The position numbers and the translations under genes were made by a program. The notes beneath the pieces were generated by a model, which did not search any database, was not told the DNA's origin, and saw only the letters and a list, made by a program, of their open reading frames with translations. A DNA stretch of 64,000 nt from Kineosporia aurantiaca JCM 3230 (GTDB taxonomy: Bacteria; Actinomycetota; Actinomycetes; Actinomycetales; Kineosporiaceae), in the NCBI GenBank assembly GCA_000719025.1, contig JODP01000010.1, forward strand, positions 62,001-126,000. Reading direction: 5' to 3'. Each line of letters starts with the position of its first letter. Position 1 is the stretch's first letter. This document shows, in pieces, positions 51,259 to 60,294 of this stretch.

Positions 51259-51678
51259 CTATTGCTCGGCAACGAACTTCTTAAGGTCGCCCCACACACT
51301 CCAGCGCTCAATCTGAACCTGGACGCTCACCCGCGGACGCTCGCGGTTGCTGTACTCGTGACCGGTGTACTGCTGCGAAAGCCGGTCGATGCCCTCCAGT
51401 TCGGTGTCGTCCGTGATCGAGACGACCCGGCCCTGCAGGCTGACATGGGTGTACCAGTTGTCGGCCAGGACGGTCAGCGAGACGCGAGGGTCCCGGCGCA
51501 GGTGCTTCAGCCGGGCCCGGCCCGCGTCCAGGTTCAGCAGGACGTGCCCGTCGTCCTCGAGCAGATACCAGGTGGCCACGGACACTGGACGCCCGTCGGC
51601 GGCGAGGGTGGCCATGACGGCGGGGTTGGGACGCCGCAGGAAGTCGGTCACCTGCGGGGACAAGGGTTCGGTCGACAT
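51259..51678 (-). CDS. PPOX class F420-dependent oxidoreductase
   Basis: 139 residues. SPQVTDFLRRPNPAVMATLAADGRPVSVATWYLLEDDGHVLLNLDAGRARLKHLRRDPRVSLTVLADNWYTHVSLQGRVV is the standard split-barrel core of the actinobacterial F420-binding PPOX family (R-x-K/R-x-x-H-L-R-R-D-P). GHEYSNRERPRVSVQVQIERW ends the domain. Uses reduced F420 on unknown substrates. It directly follows the hydroxyquinol operon in the same direction and could be its last member. Confidence 0.87.
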   Translation of the reverse strand: MSTEPLSPQVTDFLRRPNPAVMATLAADGRPVSVATWYLLEDDGHVLLNLDAGRARLKHLRRDPRVSLTVLADNWYTHVSLQGRVVSITDDTELEGIDRLSQQYTGHEYSNRERPRVSVQVQIERWSVWGDLKKFVAEQ

Positions 51679-51688
51679 GGCCGTCAGC

Positions 51689-53620
51689 CTAACGATCCGT
51701 CTCGGGGGCCAGGACGATGTCGAAGCGGACCCGCGACCAGGCCCCGCCCGGATCGCGGCCGTCCGGGGTGGGGGTCCCGGCCGGCTGCTCGTGGAAATCT
51801 TTCACCAGGGATTCCTTCACCCCGAAAACGCTGTCGGTGCGCAGAAGCTCGTCCCCCTTTACGAAGATGTGGGTGACCAGGGTGTGCCGGCCCTCGGCGG
51901 AGACCATGAAGTGCAGGTGCGAGGCCCGCATCGGGGAGCGCCCGGTGGCGGCCAGCATCTCCCCCACCGGGCCGTCGTGCGGAATCGGGTAGGGGGTAGG
52001 GGTGATCGCCCAGAAGCGGAAGCCGCCCTCGGCGTCGCTGAACAGGTGGGCCCGCGCGGAGGTTCGGCCGTCGTCGTACTGCACGTCGTACAGGCCGTCC
52101 TCGTCCGCCTCCCACACCTCGATCCGGGCGCCCGGCACGGGCTGGCCGTCGGTGCCGGTGACGCTGCCCTCGACCCAGCAGGGTCGCCCGGGTGCGCCGC
52201 CGGCGGCGTCGCCGCCCAGGTCGATGCGCGGTGAGTCCTCGACGAAGAAGGGCCCGAACACGGTGGCCTCGGTGGCGGTGGGCGCGGCCACCTGGTTGAT
52301 GGTGATTGTCTGCATGGACACGCCCAGGGTGTCCGAGAGCAGGATGAACTCCTGACGGCGCTCGTCGGTGAGATGCCCTACGGCGGTGAGGAAGTCAATA
52401 CCCTGCTTCCATTCTGGCTCGGTCAGCCGTACGTCCCGCAGGAAGCCGTGGGCGTGCCGGACCAGTGAGTACATGAGCTGCCGCAGCCGGGGGTCGGGGG
52501 TCTCCTCGAAGGAAGCCAGCACCCGGCGCATCAGCGTCTCCTCCCGGGTGCGCTGGTCGTCAGGTGGGCTCGGTTCGTGGCCTTCCCAGGCGTCGTGCAG
52601 CAACTGCTGCAGGACGGCGGCGGTCACGGGCGCCGGGTTGGAGGCGGGCACGACCGCCAGGACGGCCTCGACCGCGGCCGGGATCTGGTCCTCGGTGAAG
52701 CCGTACTCGCTCAGGGCCTGCGGGGCGGCCAGGCGACGGCGCAGGTCGAGCAGACCGTCCAGGGCCGTGCTGCTGCCCAGGGCGCGGGCGATGCGCTCGG
52801 CCGCCTGCGGGGCTGCGGGGGCGTTGAGGGCGAGCACGTGCGGCAGGACGACGGCGTGGGTCGGGGCGTGCGGAAGGTCGTACTTTCCGCCGAGAACGTG
52901 GCAGATCTTGTGGTGCAACCCCGAACCGGCCGAGGCGAATGCGACGGCGGAAAGGTAGGCGCCGTAGAGGGTCTGCTCACGCCCGGGCAGCGCCTGTGGG
53001 TCCTGGACGATCTGCGGCAGGCCGTCGGCCAAGGCGCGGATGCCCTCGGCAGCCGTGGCCGCGTTGATCGGGTCCGCGCGTGGGGCCCAGAGAGCATCGA
53101 CGCAGTGGGCCAGGGCGTTCAACCCCGAGGCGACGCTCAGGTCCAGCGGCAGCGACAGGGTGAGGGCGGCGTCGTAGACCACGGCCCGCGGCAGGACGCG
53201 CGCATCGGTGCCGGTGGTCTTGACGCCGTTCTCGGTCAGTCCCCAGACGTCGGTGGCCTCCGATCCGGCGTACGTGGTGGGCACGGCCACGATCGGCAGA
53301 CCGGAGGTGAGGGCCACCGCCTTGGCCAGGCCGACGGTCGAACCACCGCCCACGCTGACGATCACGTCGACGTCGTAGGCGACCGCCGCGGCCCGGGCCC
53401 GCTCGGCCACCGCGACCGGCACGTGCATGACCACCTCGTCGTACCGCAGGACGACGGGCAGTTCGTCGGCGATCGGCCCGGCCCCGGCGCTCTCGCGGGC
53501 GGAGGCGATGAGCATGACCCGGGACGCGCCCAGCTGCTCGACCTCCTCGCGGACCGCCTGCGGGGCCGACCCGGTGGCGAAACGGACGCGCTGACCGAGG
53601 GTCTGGTGGGAGAAGTGCAT
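51689..53620 (-). CDS. Maleylacetate reductase / hydroxyquinol 1,2-dioxygenase fusion
   Basis: 643 residues combining two enzymes. Residues 1-350 or so are an iron-type alcohol dehydrogenase fold of the maleylacetate reductase group: VIVSVGGGSTVGLAKAVAL binds NAD(P)H, VPTTYAGSEATDVWGLTE, GLNALAHCVDALWAP and GLHHKICHVLGGKYDLPHAPTHAVVLPHV. A short D/P-rich link follows. Residues 370-643 are an intradiol dioxygenase with Fe3+ ligands in DGLYDVQY, PTPYPIPHDG and RASHLHFMVSAEGRHTL (two Tyr, two His). The dioxygenase cleaves hydroxyquinol to maleylacetate and the reductase makes 3-oxoadipate, so consecutive steps are joined, in reverse order along the chain. The ATG overlaps the stop of the hydroxylase gene (TGATG). 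Confidence 0.92.
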   Translation of the reverse strand: MHFSHQTLGQRVRFATGSAPQAVREEVEQLGASRVMLIASARESAGAGPIADELPVVLRYDEVVMHVPVAVAERARAAAVAYDVDVIVSVGGGSTVGLAKAVALTSGLPIVAVPTTYAGSEATDVWGLTENGVKTTGTDARVLPRAVVYDAALTLSLPLDLSVASGLNALAHCVDALWAPRADPINAATAAEGIRALADGLPQIVQDPQALPGREQTLYGAYLSAVAFASAGSGLHHKICHVLGGKYDLPHAPTHAVVLPHVLALNAPAAPQAAERIARALGSSTALDGLLDLRRRLAAPQALSEYGFTEDQIPAAVEAVLAVVPASNPAPVTAAVLQQLLHDAWEGHEPSPPDDQRTREETLMRRVLASFEETPDPRLRQLMYSLVRHAHGFLRDVRLTEPEWKQGIDFLTAVGHLTDERRQEFILLSDTLGVSMQTITINQVAAPTATEATVFGPFFVEDSPRIDLGGDAAGGAPGRPCWVEGSVTGTDGQPVPGARIEVWEADEDGLYDVQYDDGRTSARAHLFSDAEGGFRFWAITPTPYPIPHDGPVGEMLAATGRSPMRASHLHFMVSAEGRHTLVTHIFVKGDELLRTDSVFGVKESLVKDFHEQPAGTPTPDGRDPGGAWSRVRFDIVLAPETDR

Positions 53621-55416
53621 CAGGCGCCGAGCCCGAGGATGCGGCTGAGGGCGTCGTGCAGGGCCGCCTGCGGATCGGCCGGAAGGGTGTCCGCCCGCCA
53701 GCCGATGTGCTTGTCCGGACGCACCAGAAGGGCTCCGCTCTCCTCGATCTCGCGCAGCCGCGACCAGTCGTAGTACAGGTCGGTGACCTCTTGCCCGGGA
53801 CCGATGACGACGGTGGCGAGCTCGATCCCCAGGGCCGCGGCGACCTGGGTGGCCGCGGCCCGCCAGCGCTGACCGGCGATGCCGGTCAGCAGGGTGAAGC
53901 GGTGGTAGGGAGCCAGGTCCATCATCGCCAGCCGGCGCCGCTGGTCGCCCACCCAGGCGTGCGGCAGGTGCGATCCGGGCACGGTGGAGGACTCGTAAAA
54001 CAGGTCGGTGTCGCGGGTCGGGCCGGGCAGGGACGAGCCGTCCGGAACGATCGCCGCCGAGGTGTAGAACTGGCCCAGTTCCACGCCGTGGGCGTTGAAC
54101 TCGTAGTGCTTGAGCTCCATCGCCTTCACCAGTGCGGCCCGTTTGGCCAGGCCCTCGGGGGTGTCAGCCTTGCGTTCCTCGATCCGCTCGACCATCTCGG
54201 CCTCGTCCTTGGCGTCGGTCAGGCCCAGCGCGACGAAGAAGTCGGCGAACTCGCGGCTGGAGCGGTTGGCCCGCTTGACGATGCGCTCAGCCACCGGGGC
54301 GCGCTCGGCCGAGTAGGTCTCCAGCAGCGAGGGTGCGGCCTGACCCCGCAGCACGGCAGCCAGTTTCCAGGCCAGGTTGTAGGCGTCCTGGATCGAGGTG
54401 TTGGAGCCCAGGCCGTTCGACGGTGGATGCCGGTGGATCGCGTCTCCGGCGCAGAACACCCGCCCGGACTGCAGGTGCGTCGCGTACATCTCGTTGTTGC
54501 CCCACAACGACGTCCCGGTGATCTCGACGTCCAGGCCAGGCATGCCGAGCAGGCTGCGGACGATCTCCGTGGCCGCCTTCTCATCGACCACCGGCGGCGG
54601 CCCGGCGATGTCGTACCCCCAGACGATCAGCCACTCATTCCAGGGCCGCACCATCCGAACCAGCCCGGCACCGATCCCGCCGACGTTCGAGCCCGGCTGG
54701 ATCACCCAGTACAGGACGGACGGGCGGTGCCCGACGTAGGCGCCCAGGTCGGCCTTGAAGGTGATATTCATCGAGCCGGCGATGTCCATCGCCCCCTCGA
54801 ACGGCAGCCCGGCGTCCGCGGCCACCTTGGAGCGCGCGCCGTCCGCGCCGATCAGGTACTGCGCGCGGATCGTGTACTGGTGGCCGGTGAGCCGGTCCAG
54901 CACCTGGACGTCGACTCCGTCCGCGTCCTGGGTATGGGAGAGGTATTCGGTCGAGAACCGGTTCTGGGCGCCGCGTTCGGCGGCGTTGCGGACCAGGATC
55001 GGCTCGAGGTAGGTCTGCGGGATGTCCACGGTCAGGCAGGGTGAGGCCAACTGGTAGTCCGCCTCCCGGTCGGCGCCGGTGCCCCAGGTGCGGATCCGGC
55101 CGATCTCCTCCCCTGCGATCGAGGTGCAGAACACCGTGTCGCCGACCAGGTGGTGCGGCGTCGCCTCGGCCAGCACCTGCTCCTCCAGGCCCAGGTCCCG
55201 GAAGATCTCCATGGCCCGCTGGTTGGTGATGTGCGCACGAGGGGTGTTGGCCGTCCACCGGTACTTCGTGATCATGATGGTGTCGATCCCCAGCGTGGCC
55301 AGCAGCAGCGCGGCGGCCGACCCGGCCGGACCGGAACCGACGACGAGGACGTCGGTGCGGACCGTCGCGGTGGTGGGCAGGGCGGTCTCGGTCTGGCCGT
55401 CGTCGAACGCGGGCAT
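53620..55416 (-). CDS. FAD-dependent aromatic hydroxylase (resorcinol/phenol type)
   Basis: 598 residues. VLVVGSGPAGSAAALLLATLGI is the FAD-binding Rossmann start. LIGADGARSKVAADAGLPFEG is the D-G motif, and VFCAGDAIHRHPPSNGLGSNTSIQDAYNLAWKLAAVL is the second FAD motif with the H-R/P-P-x-x-G-L-G-x-N variant of TfdB-like chlorophenol hydroxylases. A C-terminal thioredoxin-like domain completes it. It uses NAD(P)H and O2 to hydroxylate the ring. Given the hydroxyquinol fusion downstream, the best guess is resorcinol (or a chlorophenol) to hydroxyquinol. Confidence 0.92.
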   Translation of the reverse strand: MPAFDDGQTETALPTTATVRTDVLVVGSGPAGSAAALLLATLGIDTIMITKYRWTANTPRAHITNQRAMEIFRDLGLEEQVLAEATPHHLVGDTVFCTSIAGEEIGRIRTWGTGADREADYQLASPCLTVDIPQTYLEPILVRNAAERGAQNRFSTEYLSHTQDADGVDVQVLDRLTGHQYTIRAQYLIGADGARSKVAADAGLPFEGAMDIAGSMNITFKADLGAYVGHRPSVLYWVIQPGSNVGGIGAGLVRMVRPWNEWLIVWGYDIAGPPPVVDEKAATEIVRSLLGMPGLDVEITGTSLWGNNEMYATHLQSGRVFCAGDAIHRHPPSNGLGSNTSIQDAYNLAWKLAAVLRGQAAPSLLETYSAERAPVAERIVKRANRSSREFADFFVALGLTDAKDEAEMVERIEERKADTPEGLAKRAALVKAMELKHYEFNAHGVELGQFYTSAAIVPDGSSLPGPTRDTDLFYESSTVPGSHLPHAWVGDQRRRLAMMDLAPYHRFTLLTGIAGQRWRAAATQVAAALGIELATVVIGPGQEVTDLYYDWSRLREIEESGALLVRPDKHIGWRADTLPADPQAALHDALSRILGLGA

Positions 55417-55535
55417 CGCAACCTCTTCCTCGGGGTTCCTGCGGCCAGTCTGCGCACGGCCGCGACCGGCGTCGACTCCCGGCCGGATTCTGGGCCGGAT
55501 CCCGAGCCCATGGCCGATCCACGCAAGACCGGGGA

Positions 55536-56513
55536 TCAGCTACGGGGAAGAGCCCGCGTTGTCTGGGCGCGCCGGCGGACGTCGTTGGCTCGCTCCCCGA
55601 AGCGGGCGCGGAAGGCGGTGGAGAAGTGCGCGGCGGAGGTGAACCCGCACCGGTGGGCGACCTCGGCGATGCTCAGGGACGCCGCCTCGTTCCCTTCCAG
55701 CAGCATCCGGGCCCGGTCCAGACGGCGGCCACGGAGGTAGCCGGGAACGCTGGTGCCGACCTCGGCGAACACCCGGGACAGGTGACGGGTGCTGATCCCG
55801 ACCGCCGCGGCCACGACCGGGGCGGCCAGCCGCGGGTCGGTCAGGTGCTGGTCAATGAAGGTCTGGGCGGCCGCGCGGTGAGCGGCCGGCAGGTCGTCGC
55901 GGCCCGGACCGGCCAGGGCCGCGACCAGGTTCACCAACGCGGCCTCCTGCACCAGGTGGGGACGATCGACCCGGGTCGCGGCCGCGATCTCCCGGGCCAG
56001 GGTGTGGGCGAAGGAGTTGCCCCCGGCGGAGAAGTCGACCACGACCGGGCGGCCGATCCGGTCCCCGCCGGTCGCCTCGGCGAACCGGTGCCTGGGGATC
56101 TTCAGGACCAGTTCCTCCAGCCCCTGGGAGAACCCGCGCATGAAGGGCTGGTCGGCGTCACAGATCAGCAGCTGGCCCGGCCGCACCGTCCAGACCCCGT
56201 CCTCGTGGTAGAAGAACGCGTCCCCGGCCAGGCTGAAGAACAACGCCACCGACTCGGCCGGGCGCCGGGTGATCAGCGCCTGGTCCCGCTCCACGACGTG
56301 CGGATTACCGCGCACCCGGGCCAGATCGACGTGTTCGAGCTGCAGGTTGATCTCGGTTGCCTCGAGCACCGAGGCGGTCAGGGTGCGGCAGCGCAGGCCG
56401 ATCAGGGCACGCGCGTTGTGGTCCTCCCACAGCTCGGTCCGCTGCGTCTCGGGCAGGCCGGCCGTCGTGAAAGCCACCGGCACCTTCGGCGTGACCTGGA
56501 TCATAGCCGCCAT
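55536..56513 (-). CDS. AraC family regulator of the hydroxyquinol operon
   Basis: 325 residues from ATG 56513; ATG 56504 is an alternative and the frame is open further upstream. The N-terminal ligand domain of the AraC-binding-like type (VARVRGNPH, FFSLAGDAFFYHEDGVWTVRPGQLLICDADQPF) is followed by two helix-turn-helix motifs, LAAPVVAAAVGISTRHLSRVFAEVG and SIAEVAHRCGFTSAAHFSTAFRARFGERANDVRRR. It is encoded 119 bases upstream of the hydroxylase on the same strand and should activate the operon with an aromatic inducer. Confidence 0.92.
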   Translation of the reverse strand: MAAMIQVTPKVPVAFTTAGLPETQRTELWEDHNARALIGLRCRTLTASVLEATEINLQLEHVDLARVRGNPHVVERDQALITRRPAESVALFFSLAGDAFFYHEDGVWTVRPGQLLICDADQPFMRGFSQGLEELVLKIPRHRFAEATGGDRIGRPVVVDFSAGGNSFAHTLAREIAAATRVDRPHLVQEAALVNLVAALAGPGRDDLPAAHRAAAQTFIDQHLTDPRLAAPVVAAAVGISTRHLSRVFAEVGTSVPGYLRGRRLDRARMLLEGNEAASLSIAEVAHRCGFTSAAHFSTAFRARFGERANDVRRRAQTTRALPRS

Positions 56514-56905
56514 GTAAGCACGCACGTGAGGTGCGGGCCAGACCATCGGTGTCTCCATGCGAACAACGGGCCCGGGGTCATCGACACTCGCCGGAGCGCT
56601 GGCAACGCCGTCAGAAAGCGATGCGAGAACTGCGGTCGCCTGGGTTGCTGTACTTCGCTGCCATGCTTTGGACACCTTCACCAACCCCGAGGGGCGCGAA
56701 GGGCAGTTGCTGAGGTACAACCCGTTCTTCCGGTCGAGACACGTGGCTCTCAACCAGGCTGTGGGCCCAACTGTGTTCTCCAGGTCACGGTTATGCACGA
56801 GGGCCCCGTGAGCCATCCGTAACCGCAATGCTCTTGTCGACCGTCCTCTCATGGCCGGCACCTCGTGTGCCGAAGCCTAGGAAGTTCAAGGAGCGGAAAG
56901 GCGAT
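56514..56905. other. 390-base region between araC and unknown genes
   Basis: Open frames cross it on both strands, but their products look like shadows. It presumably holds the promoters for araC and for the gene at 56906. Nothing else recognised. Confidence 0.4.
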
Positions 56906-57625
56906 ATGGCGACTCTCATAGGCGTTGCGGAAGATGAACTTTCGACGGATTTCGCCATTCGCGGCGCGAGCCAGGAAAACGGTGGGGCCGAGGCAAGAGG
57001 ATTCGTCGGCTCCGTGCCAGGTTCGGTGTCTGTTCTGTGTGGAACGAGATATGCGAAGGTTCGCGTCCGGGCTGAACGCTGGGACGGCCGCCCGCCACAC
57101 CAGCGTGGCTGGGAAGATGTCGACGAGTGGCCGTTCGAGGAAGTGCCCGGTGCAGGTCCATTGAGGTTGAACGGGTTCGATCTCGGACAGGCGGCACTGG
57201 ATATCGAAGGTCTCGGCCGGTCAAGGGTGCTGGTCTATGCACGAGGGCGGCAGCGCTACGGCTACTCGTGGCACGTTGAAGAATGGTTGTTCCAGCTGTT
57301 TCCAGACCCGGATCACCTGGATGCCCTGGCCAGCGACCCGCGCCGACTCAGTGGGGGCGCTCCCTTCATACCTTCCGAGCAGACCGGCTGGAATGCAGCG
57401 ATACACGCTTGGGAGCAGACCGGTTGGTACCACTTCCTATACTCGTATCCGGGCTTCTATGAGATCGACCTTGCCCTGCGGGTCCTAGGAAAGCCGGCGA
57501 CGGCTGCTGAGATTGCCGCTGCTGGGCTCAGATGCCGCCCCCCTATACTCACCCACTCGACGATCCCCTTACGGTGCACCTACAGCCACCCATCCCAGTG
57601 GAAAAACACGACAATGCCGCGCTGA
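56906..57625 (+). CDS. Hypothetical protein
   Basis: 239 residues from ATG 56906, with AAAGG four bases before. The protein is Trp-rich and acidic (WDGRPPHQRGWEDVDEWPFEEVPGAGPLRLNGFD, VLVYARGRQRYGYSWHVEEWLFQLFPDPDHLD). It looks like a soluble alpha/beta protein; no family name can be given. Its last 31 residues overlap the next gene in another frame after a C6 run at 57538-57543, and its stop overlaps an internal ATG there (TGATG at 57623). Coupled translation or a frame-joined single protein are both possible. Confidence 0.55.
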   Translation: MATLIGVAEDELSTDFAIRGASQENGGAEARGFVGSVPGSVSVLCGTRYAKVRVRAERWDGRPPHQRGWEDVDEWPFEEVPGAGPLRLNGFDLGQAALDIEGLGRSRVLVYARGRQRYGYSWHVEEWLFQLFPDPDHLDALASDPRRLSGGAPFIPSEQTGWNAAIHAWEQTGWYHFLYSYPGFYEIDLALRVLGKPATAAEIAAAGLRCRPPILTHSTIPLRCTYSHPSQWKNTTMPR

Positions 57626-58104
57626 TGAAGGACGCCGTTGAACGGACCGAGCTTCGACGTTCCCTTGCTGCCCTGGCCGGCATGGATGACATGACTACGA
57701 TGGCCGACTTCATTCAGGCCCTTCAAAACATCGGCCTGCTCTTCGAACTACCTGGCGCACATCGTGTTCTCGTTCCCAATGCTGTCCCTCGCATGGTCTG
57801 GGACTTCGCAGACCTTTCAGAAGGGCAACGTGCCTCGTGCCGACTGCAGATCGGCTACGCCGATTACCGCCATGTCGCCGACGACATCGCGAACCTTCTC
57901 GAGTGGGCGCCCAACCATCACCTCACAGCAACACCCCGTCAACTGGGCATCCGCTTAGCTATCGACCCACGTAGGATCGTCGGAGGGCTCGACCTCCTCA
58001 CGATGACCCGCCGCGTAGCCCCCCATGCCTACTCGGACGATGTCCCCCGCGATGAACTCCTCGACCTCCCCGTGGACGTGCGCCGATGGACGCAGGAGGT
58101 ATGA
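57532..58104 (+). CDS. Hypothetical protein
   Basis: 190 residues from ATG 57532, or 159 from ATG 57625, which overlaps the previous stop as TGATG. MDDMTTMADFIQALQNIGLLFELPGAHRVLVPNAVPRMVWDFADLS looks like a winged-helix-like helical start; the rest is soluble. Family not recognised. Together with the neighbours at 56906 and 58149 it forms a three-gene plus-strand set. Confidence 0.55.
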   Translation: MPPPYTHPLDDPLTVHLQPPIPVEKHDNAALMKDAVERTELRRSLAALAGMDDMTTMADFIQALQNIGLLFELPGAHRVLVPNAVPRMVWDFADLSEGQRASCRLQIGYADYRHVADDIANLLEWAPNHHLTATPRQLGIRLAIDPRRIVGGLDLLTMTRRVAPHAYSDDVPRDELLDLPVDVRRWTQEV

Positions 58105-58148
58105 CTGCCCAGCACCCGAGAGGTCGCGACTGATGTCTAGGAGGACAC

Positions 58149-58559
58149 ATGCCCAAATCCTGGGCTGACGTACTCGGCGAAATTATCGCCGCCGAGGGGA
58201 CCCTCACACCGGATCCCGATGCGCCCTTGCGCTGGCTGATCACGCGGTACGACGACACGGTCCTGGAGCCACCTACCGTGCTCGAACTGGCCACGCACGA
58301 CGCGTTCGACCAATATGTCGCGAACCTGGAGTCCGGGGACCCTGAGCATGCCCAGGAGTACGCCCAACAGGGGGCGGACAGCGTCGCCGTAGACGCGCTC
58401 GAAATGGCGCTGGCCTCGTTTCTGGGGAATCGACGACCTCTCCGTCTGGTCATGACAGCTCACGGCCTCATCCCGTACGACCGACTCCCCCGCCCCTCGT
58501 ACGCGATCGATCCCTCCATGAGAGGGAACCTGCACTGGATCGCGCCTCCGCACGAATGA
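58149..58559 (+). CDS. Hypothetical protein
   Basis: 136 residues from ATG 58149 with AGGAGGA eight bases upstream, a strong ribosome site. Acidic N-terminal half (MPKSWADVLGEIIAAEGTLTPDPDAP, YVANLESGDPEHAQEYAQQGADSV), C-terminal end with prolines. No family recognised. It ends about 100 bases before the IS30 element. Confidence 0.6.
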   Translation: MPKSWADVLGEIIAAEGTLTPDPDAPLRWLITRYDDTVLEPPTVLELATHDAFDQYVANLESGDPEHAQEYAQQGADSVAVDALEMALASFLGNRRPLRLVMTAHGLIPYDRLPRPSYAIDPSMRGNLHWIAPPHE

Positions 58560-58657
58560 GACGGTACGGACCTGGTCGTGGGGAACCTGCGTTCATCGAG
58601 GTCATAGCCTGCGACCAAGTCTGAGTGTCGTCAAGTGATCTGGCCCCGTTGTCGTCG

Positions 58658-58682
58658 GGCGGATTCCAGTGAACGTCGCAAC
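58658..58682 (+). repeat. IS30 terminal inverted repeat (DUF3024 side)
   Basis: Begins GGCGGATTCCAGTGAACG; exact reverse complement of 60295-60319. Confidence 0.9.
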
Positions 58683-58715
58683 GCGGGGTGATCTCAGGGC
58701 GGCAGAATAGCGGGT

Positions 58716-59057
58716 GTGTCAGGGCTACCGGAGATGGATGTGGCCCGGGTCCAGCGGTGGTGTCGGGCTCGGGTTCCGGCGCATGTCCGCGATCAGATCA
58801 GGGTCGAGGCGGACGTCGCCGATCGGCATGTGACGATCGTTGAGTGCCGCCCGCCTTGGCGTGACGATGGGGGTGGGGAGTGGACCCGGTTCCCGATCGC
58901 GCGATTGCGGTATGGCAAGGCGACGCGGTTGTGGTCGTTGTACTGGCGCGACCGGCATTCGAAGTTCCACGCATACGACCGCGTGCCGGCCACGGAGAGG
59001 GTCGAGGACCTGCTGGCCGAGGTCGACCGGGATCCGACCGCTATCTTCTGGGGCTGA
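58716..59057 (+). CDS. DUF3024 family protein, passenger of the IS30 element
   Basis: 113 residues from GTG 58716 (ATG 58734 possible). The whole family pattern is present: MDVARVQRWCRARVPAHVRDQIRVEADVADRHVTIVECRPPWRDDGG, EWTRFPIARLRYGKATRLWSLYWRDRHSKFHAYD and the end LLAEVDRDPTAIFWG. The domain function is unknown. It looks intact, lies within the inverted repeats of the element, and starts only 34 bases from the left one, which could carry its promoter. Confidence 0.88.
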   Translation: MSGLPEMDVARVQRWCRARVPAHVRDQIRVEADVADRHVTIVECRPPWRDDGGGEWTRFPIARLRYGKATRLWSLYWRDRHSKFHAYDRVPATERVEDLLAEVDRDPTAIFWG

Positions 59058-59067
59058 ACCCCGCGAA

Positions 59068-60270
59068 TCATGCGCTGTGTCTGGCCGCCTCGCCTGCGAA
59101 CAGGTCAGCGGGCCGCTTCCAGGCCAGGGTCTTGCGGGGCCGCTGGTTGACCTCATCGGCGACGCGTGCGAGATCCTCAGGCGTGACGTGCCGTAGATCG
59201 CTGCCTTTGGGGAAGTAGTCACGCAGCAGGCCGTTCATGTTCTCGTTCGAACCGCGCTGCCACGGCGAATGGGCGTCGCAGAAGAAAACCTGCGTTCCAG
59301 TTTCCTCGTGGATCTGGGCGTGCAGGGCGAGTTCCTTGCCCTGGTCCCAGGTCAGGGTGCGGCGTAGTTCCACCGGCAGGTCAGCCAGCGCAGCGACGAT
59401 GCCTCTGCGCATCGCCTCAGCGGTAGGCCGTCCGGTCGGGACGTGGACGAGGATCAGGTAGCGGGTGCTTCTCTCGACGAGAGTACCTATCGCCGAACGG
59501 TTCCCGGCTCCCATGATGCAGTCACCTTCCCAATGACCGACCTGCATCCGGTTCTCCACCTCGGCCGGCCGCTGAGCAATCATCGTCATCCCGGACAGCC
59601 GCCCCCGACGCTCCAGGCCCTGGACCCGACGGCGCCTTCTCCGGCGACGACGCTTGGCCGGACGGGACACCGGCACCAGCGGATCGTAGATGGCCTGGTA
59701 GATCGATTCCGTGCACAGAGTTCGTTCGGGCTGGCCGGCAAAGCGTTGACGCAGTTCCTGCGCGACCTGTTCGGGGCTCCAGCGTTTGGCCAGCAGACCC
59801 AGGACGACACCCCGCAGCTCCGGGTCGGCCTGGACCCGTCGAGCACGCGGCCGGGCCATCCGCGCAACCGCGGCCCGATCTGCATGGGCGGCCCGGTACC
59901 GGCCGGACTCATCGGCGTTGCGGCGAAGTTCCCGGCTGATCGTGGAGGCAGACCTTCCCAGTTGCCGGGCGATCTCCCGCACGGACTGCTTACGCGCGTG
60001 CAGGACGGCTATCTCCGTCCGTTCCTCCAACGACAAGTACCGGGGGTTCCGCTCGGGCAGGGTCGCGGTCTTCACAGGCGGATAGTGGACCGGGTCGCCC
60101 GCCGTGTTGCGGATCGTGCGGCCGAACCGCCAGCGTGTCCCGGTTCTGCGATTGATCCCGACAATCCGGCAGGCCTGCTGATTGCTCACACCCTGCGCGA
60201 TCAACCGAACGAACTGATCCTGCTTCTCCGTCTGCGCACGCCCGGCATGCGTCGCCCGGGACCGTCCCAT
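59068..60270 (-). CDS. IS30 family transposase
   Basis: 400 residues. An N-terminal helix-turn-helix (DQFVRLIAQGVSNQQACRIVGINRRTGTRW), then the IS30 helix-turn-helix (YLSLEERTEIAVLHARKQSVREIARQLGRSASTISRELRRN), then the DDE core: VGHWEGDCIMG (Asp), LTWDQGKELALH (Asp) and HSPWQRGSNENMNGLLRDYFPKGSDL (Glu), with the W-E-G-D and N-E-N-x-N-G-L-x-R signatures intact. A basic arginine run near residue 210 is unusual but in frame. It should be an active transposase. Starts 25 bases inside the right repeat. Confidence 0.95.
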   Translation of the reverse strand: MGRSRATHAGRAQTEKQDQFVRLIAQGVSNQQACRIVGINRRTGTRWRFGRTIRNTAGDPVHYPPVKTATLPERNPRYLSLEERTEIAVLHARKQSVREIARQLGRSASTISRELRRNADESGRYRAAHADRAAVARMARPRARRVQADPELRGVVLGLLAKRWSPEQVAQELRQRFAGQPERTLCTESIYQAIYDPLVPVSRPAKRRRRRRRRRVQGLERRGRLSGMTMIAQRPAEVENRMQVGHWEGDCIMGAGNRSAIGTLVERSTRYLILVHVPTGRPTAEAMRRGIVAALADLPVELRRTLTWDQGKELALHAQIHEETGTQVFFCDAHSPWQRGSNENMNGLLRDYFPKGSDLRHVTPEDLARVADEVNQRPRKTLAWKRPADLFAGEAARHSA

Positions 60271-60294
60271 CGCAACCTCCAGCCATCTTCGACT

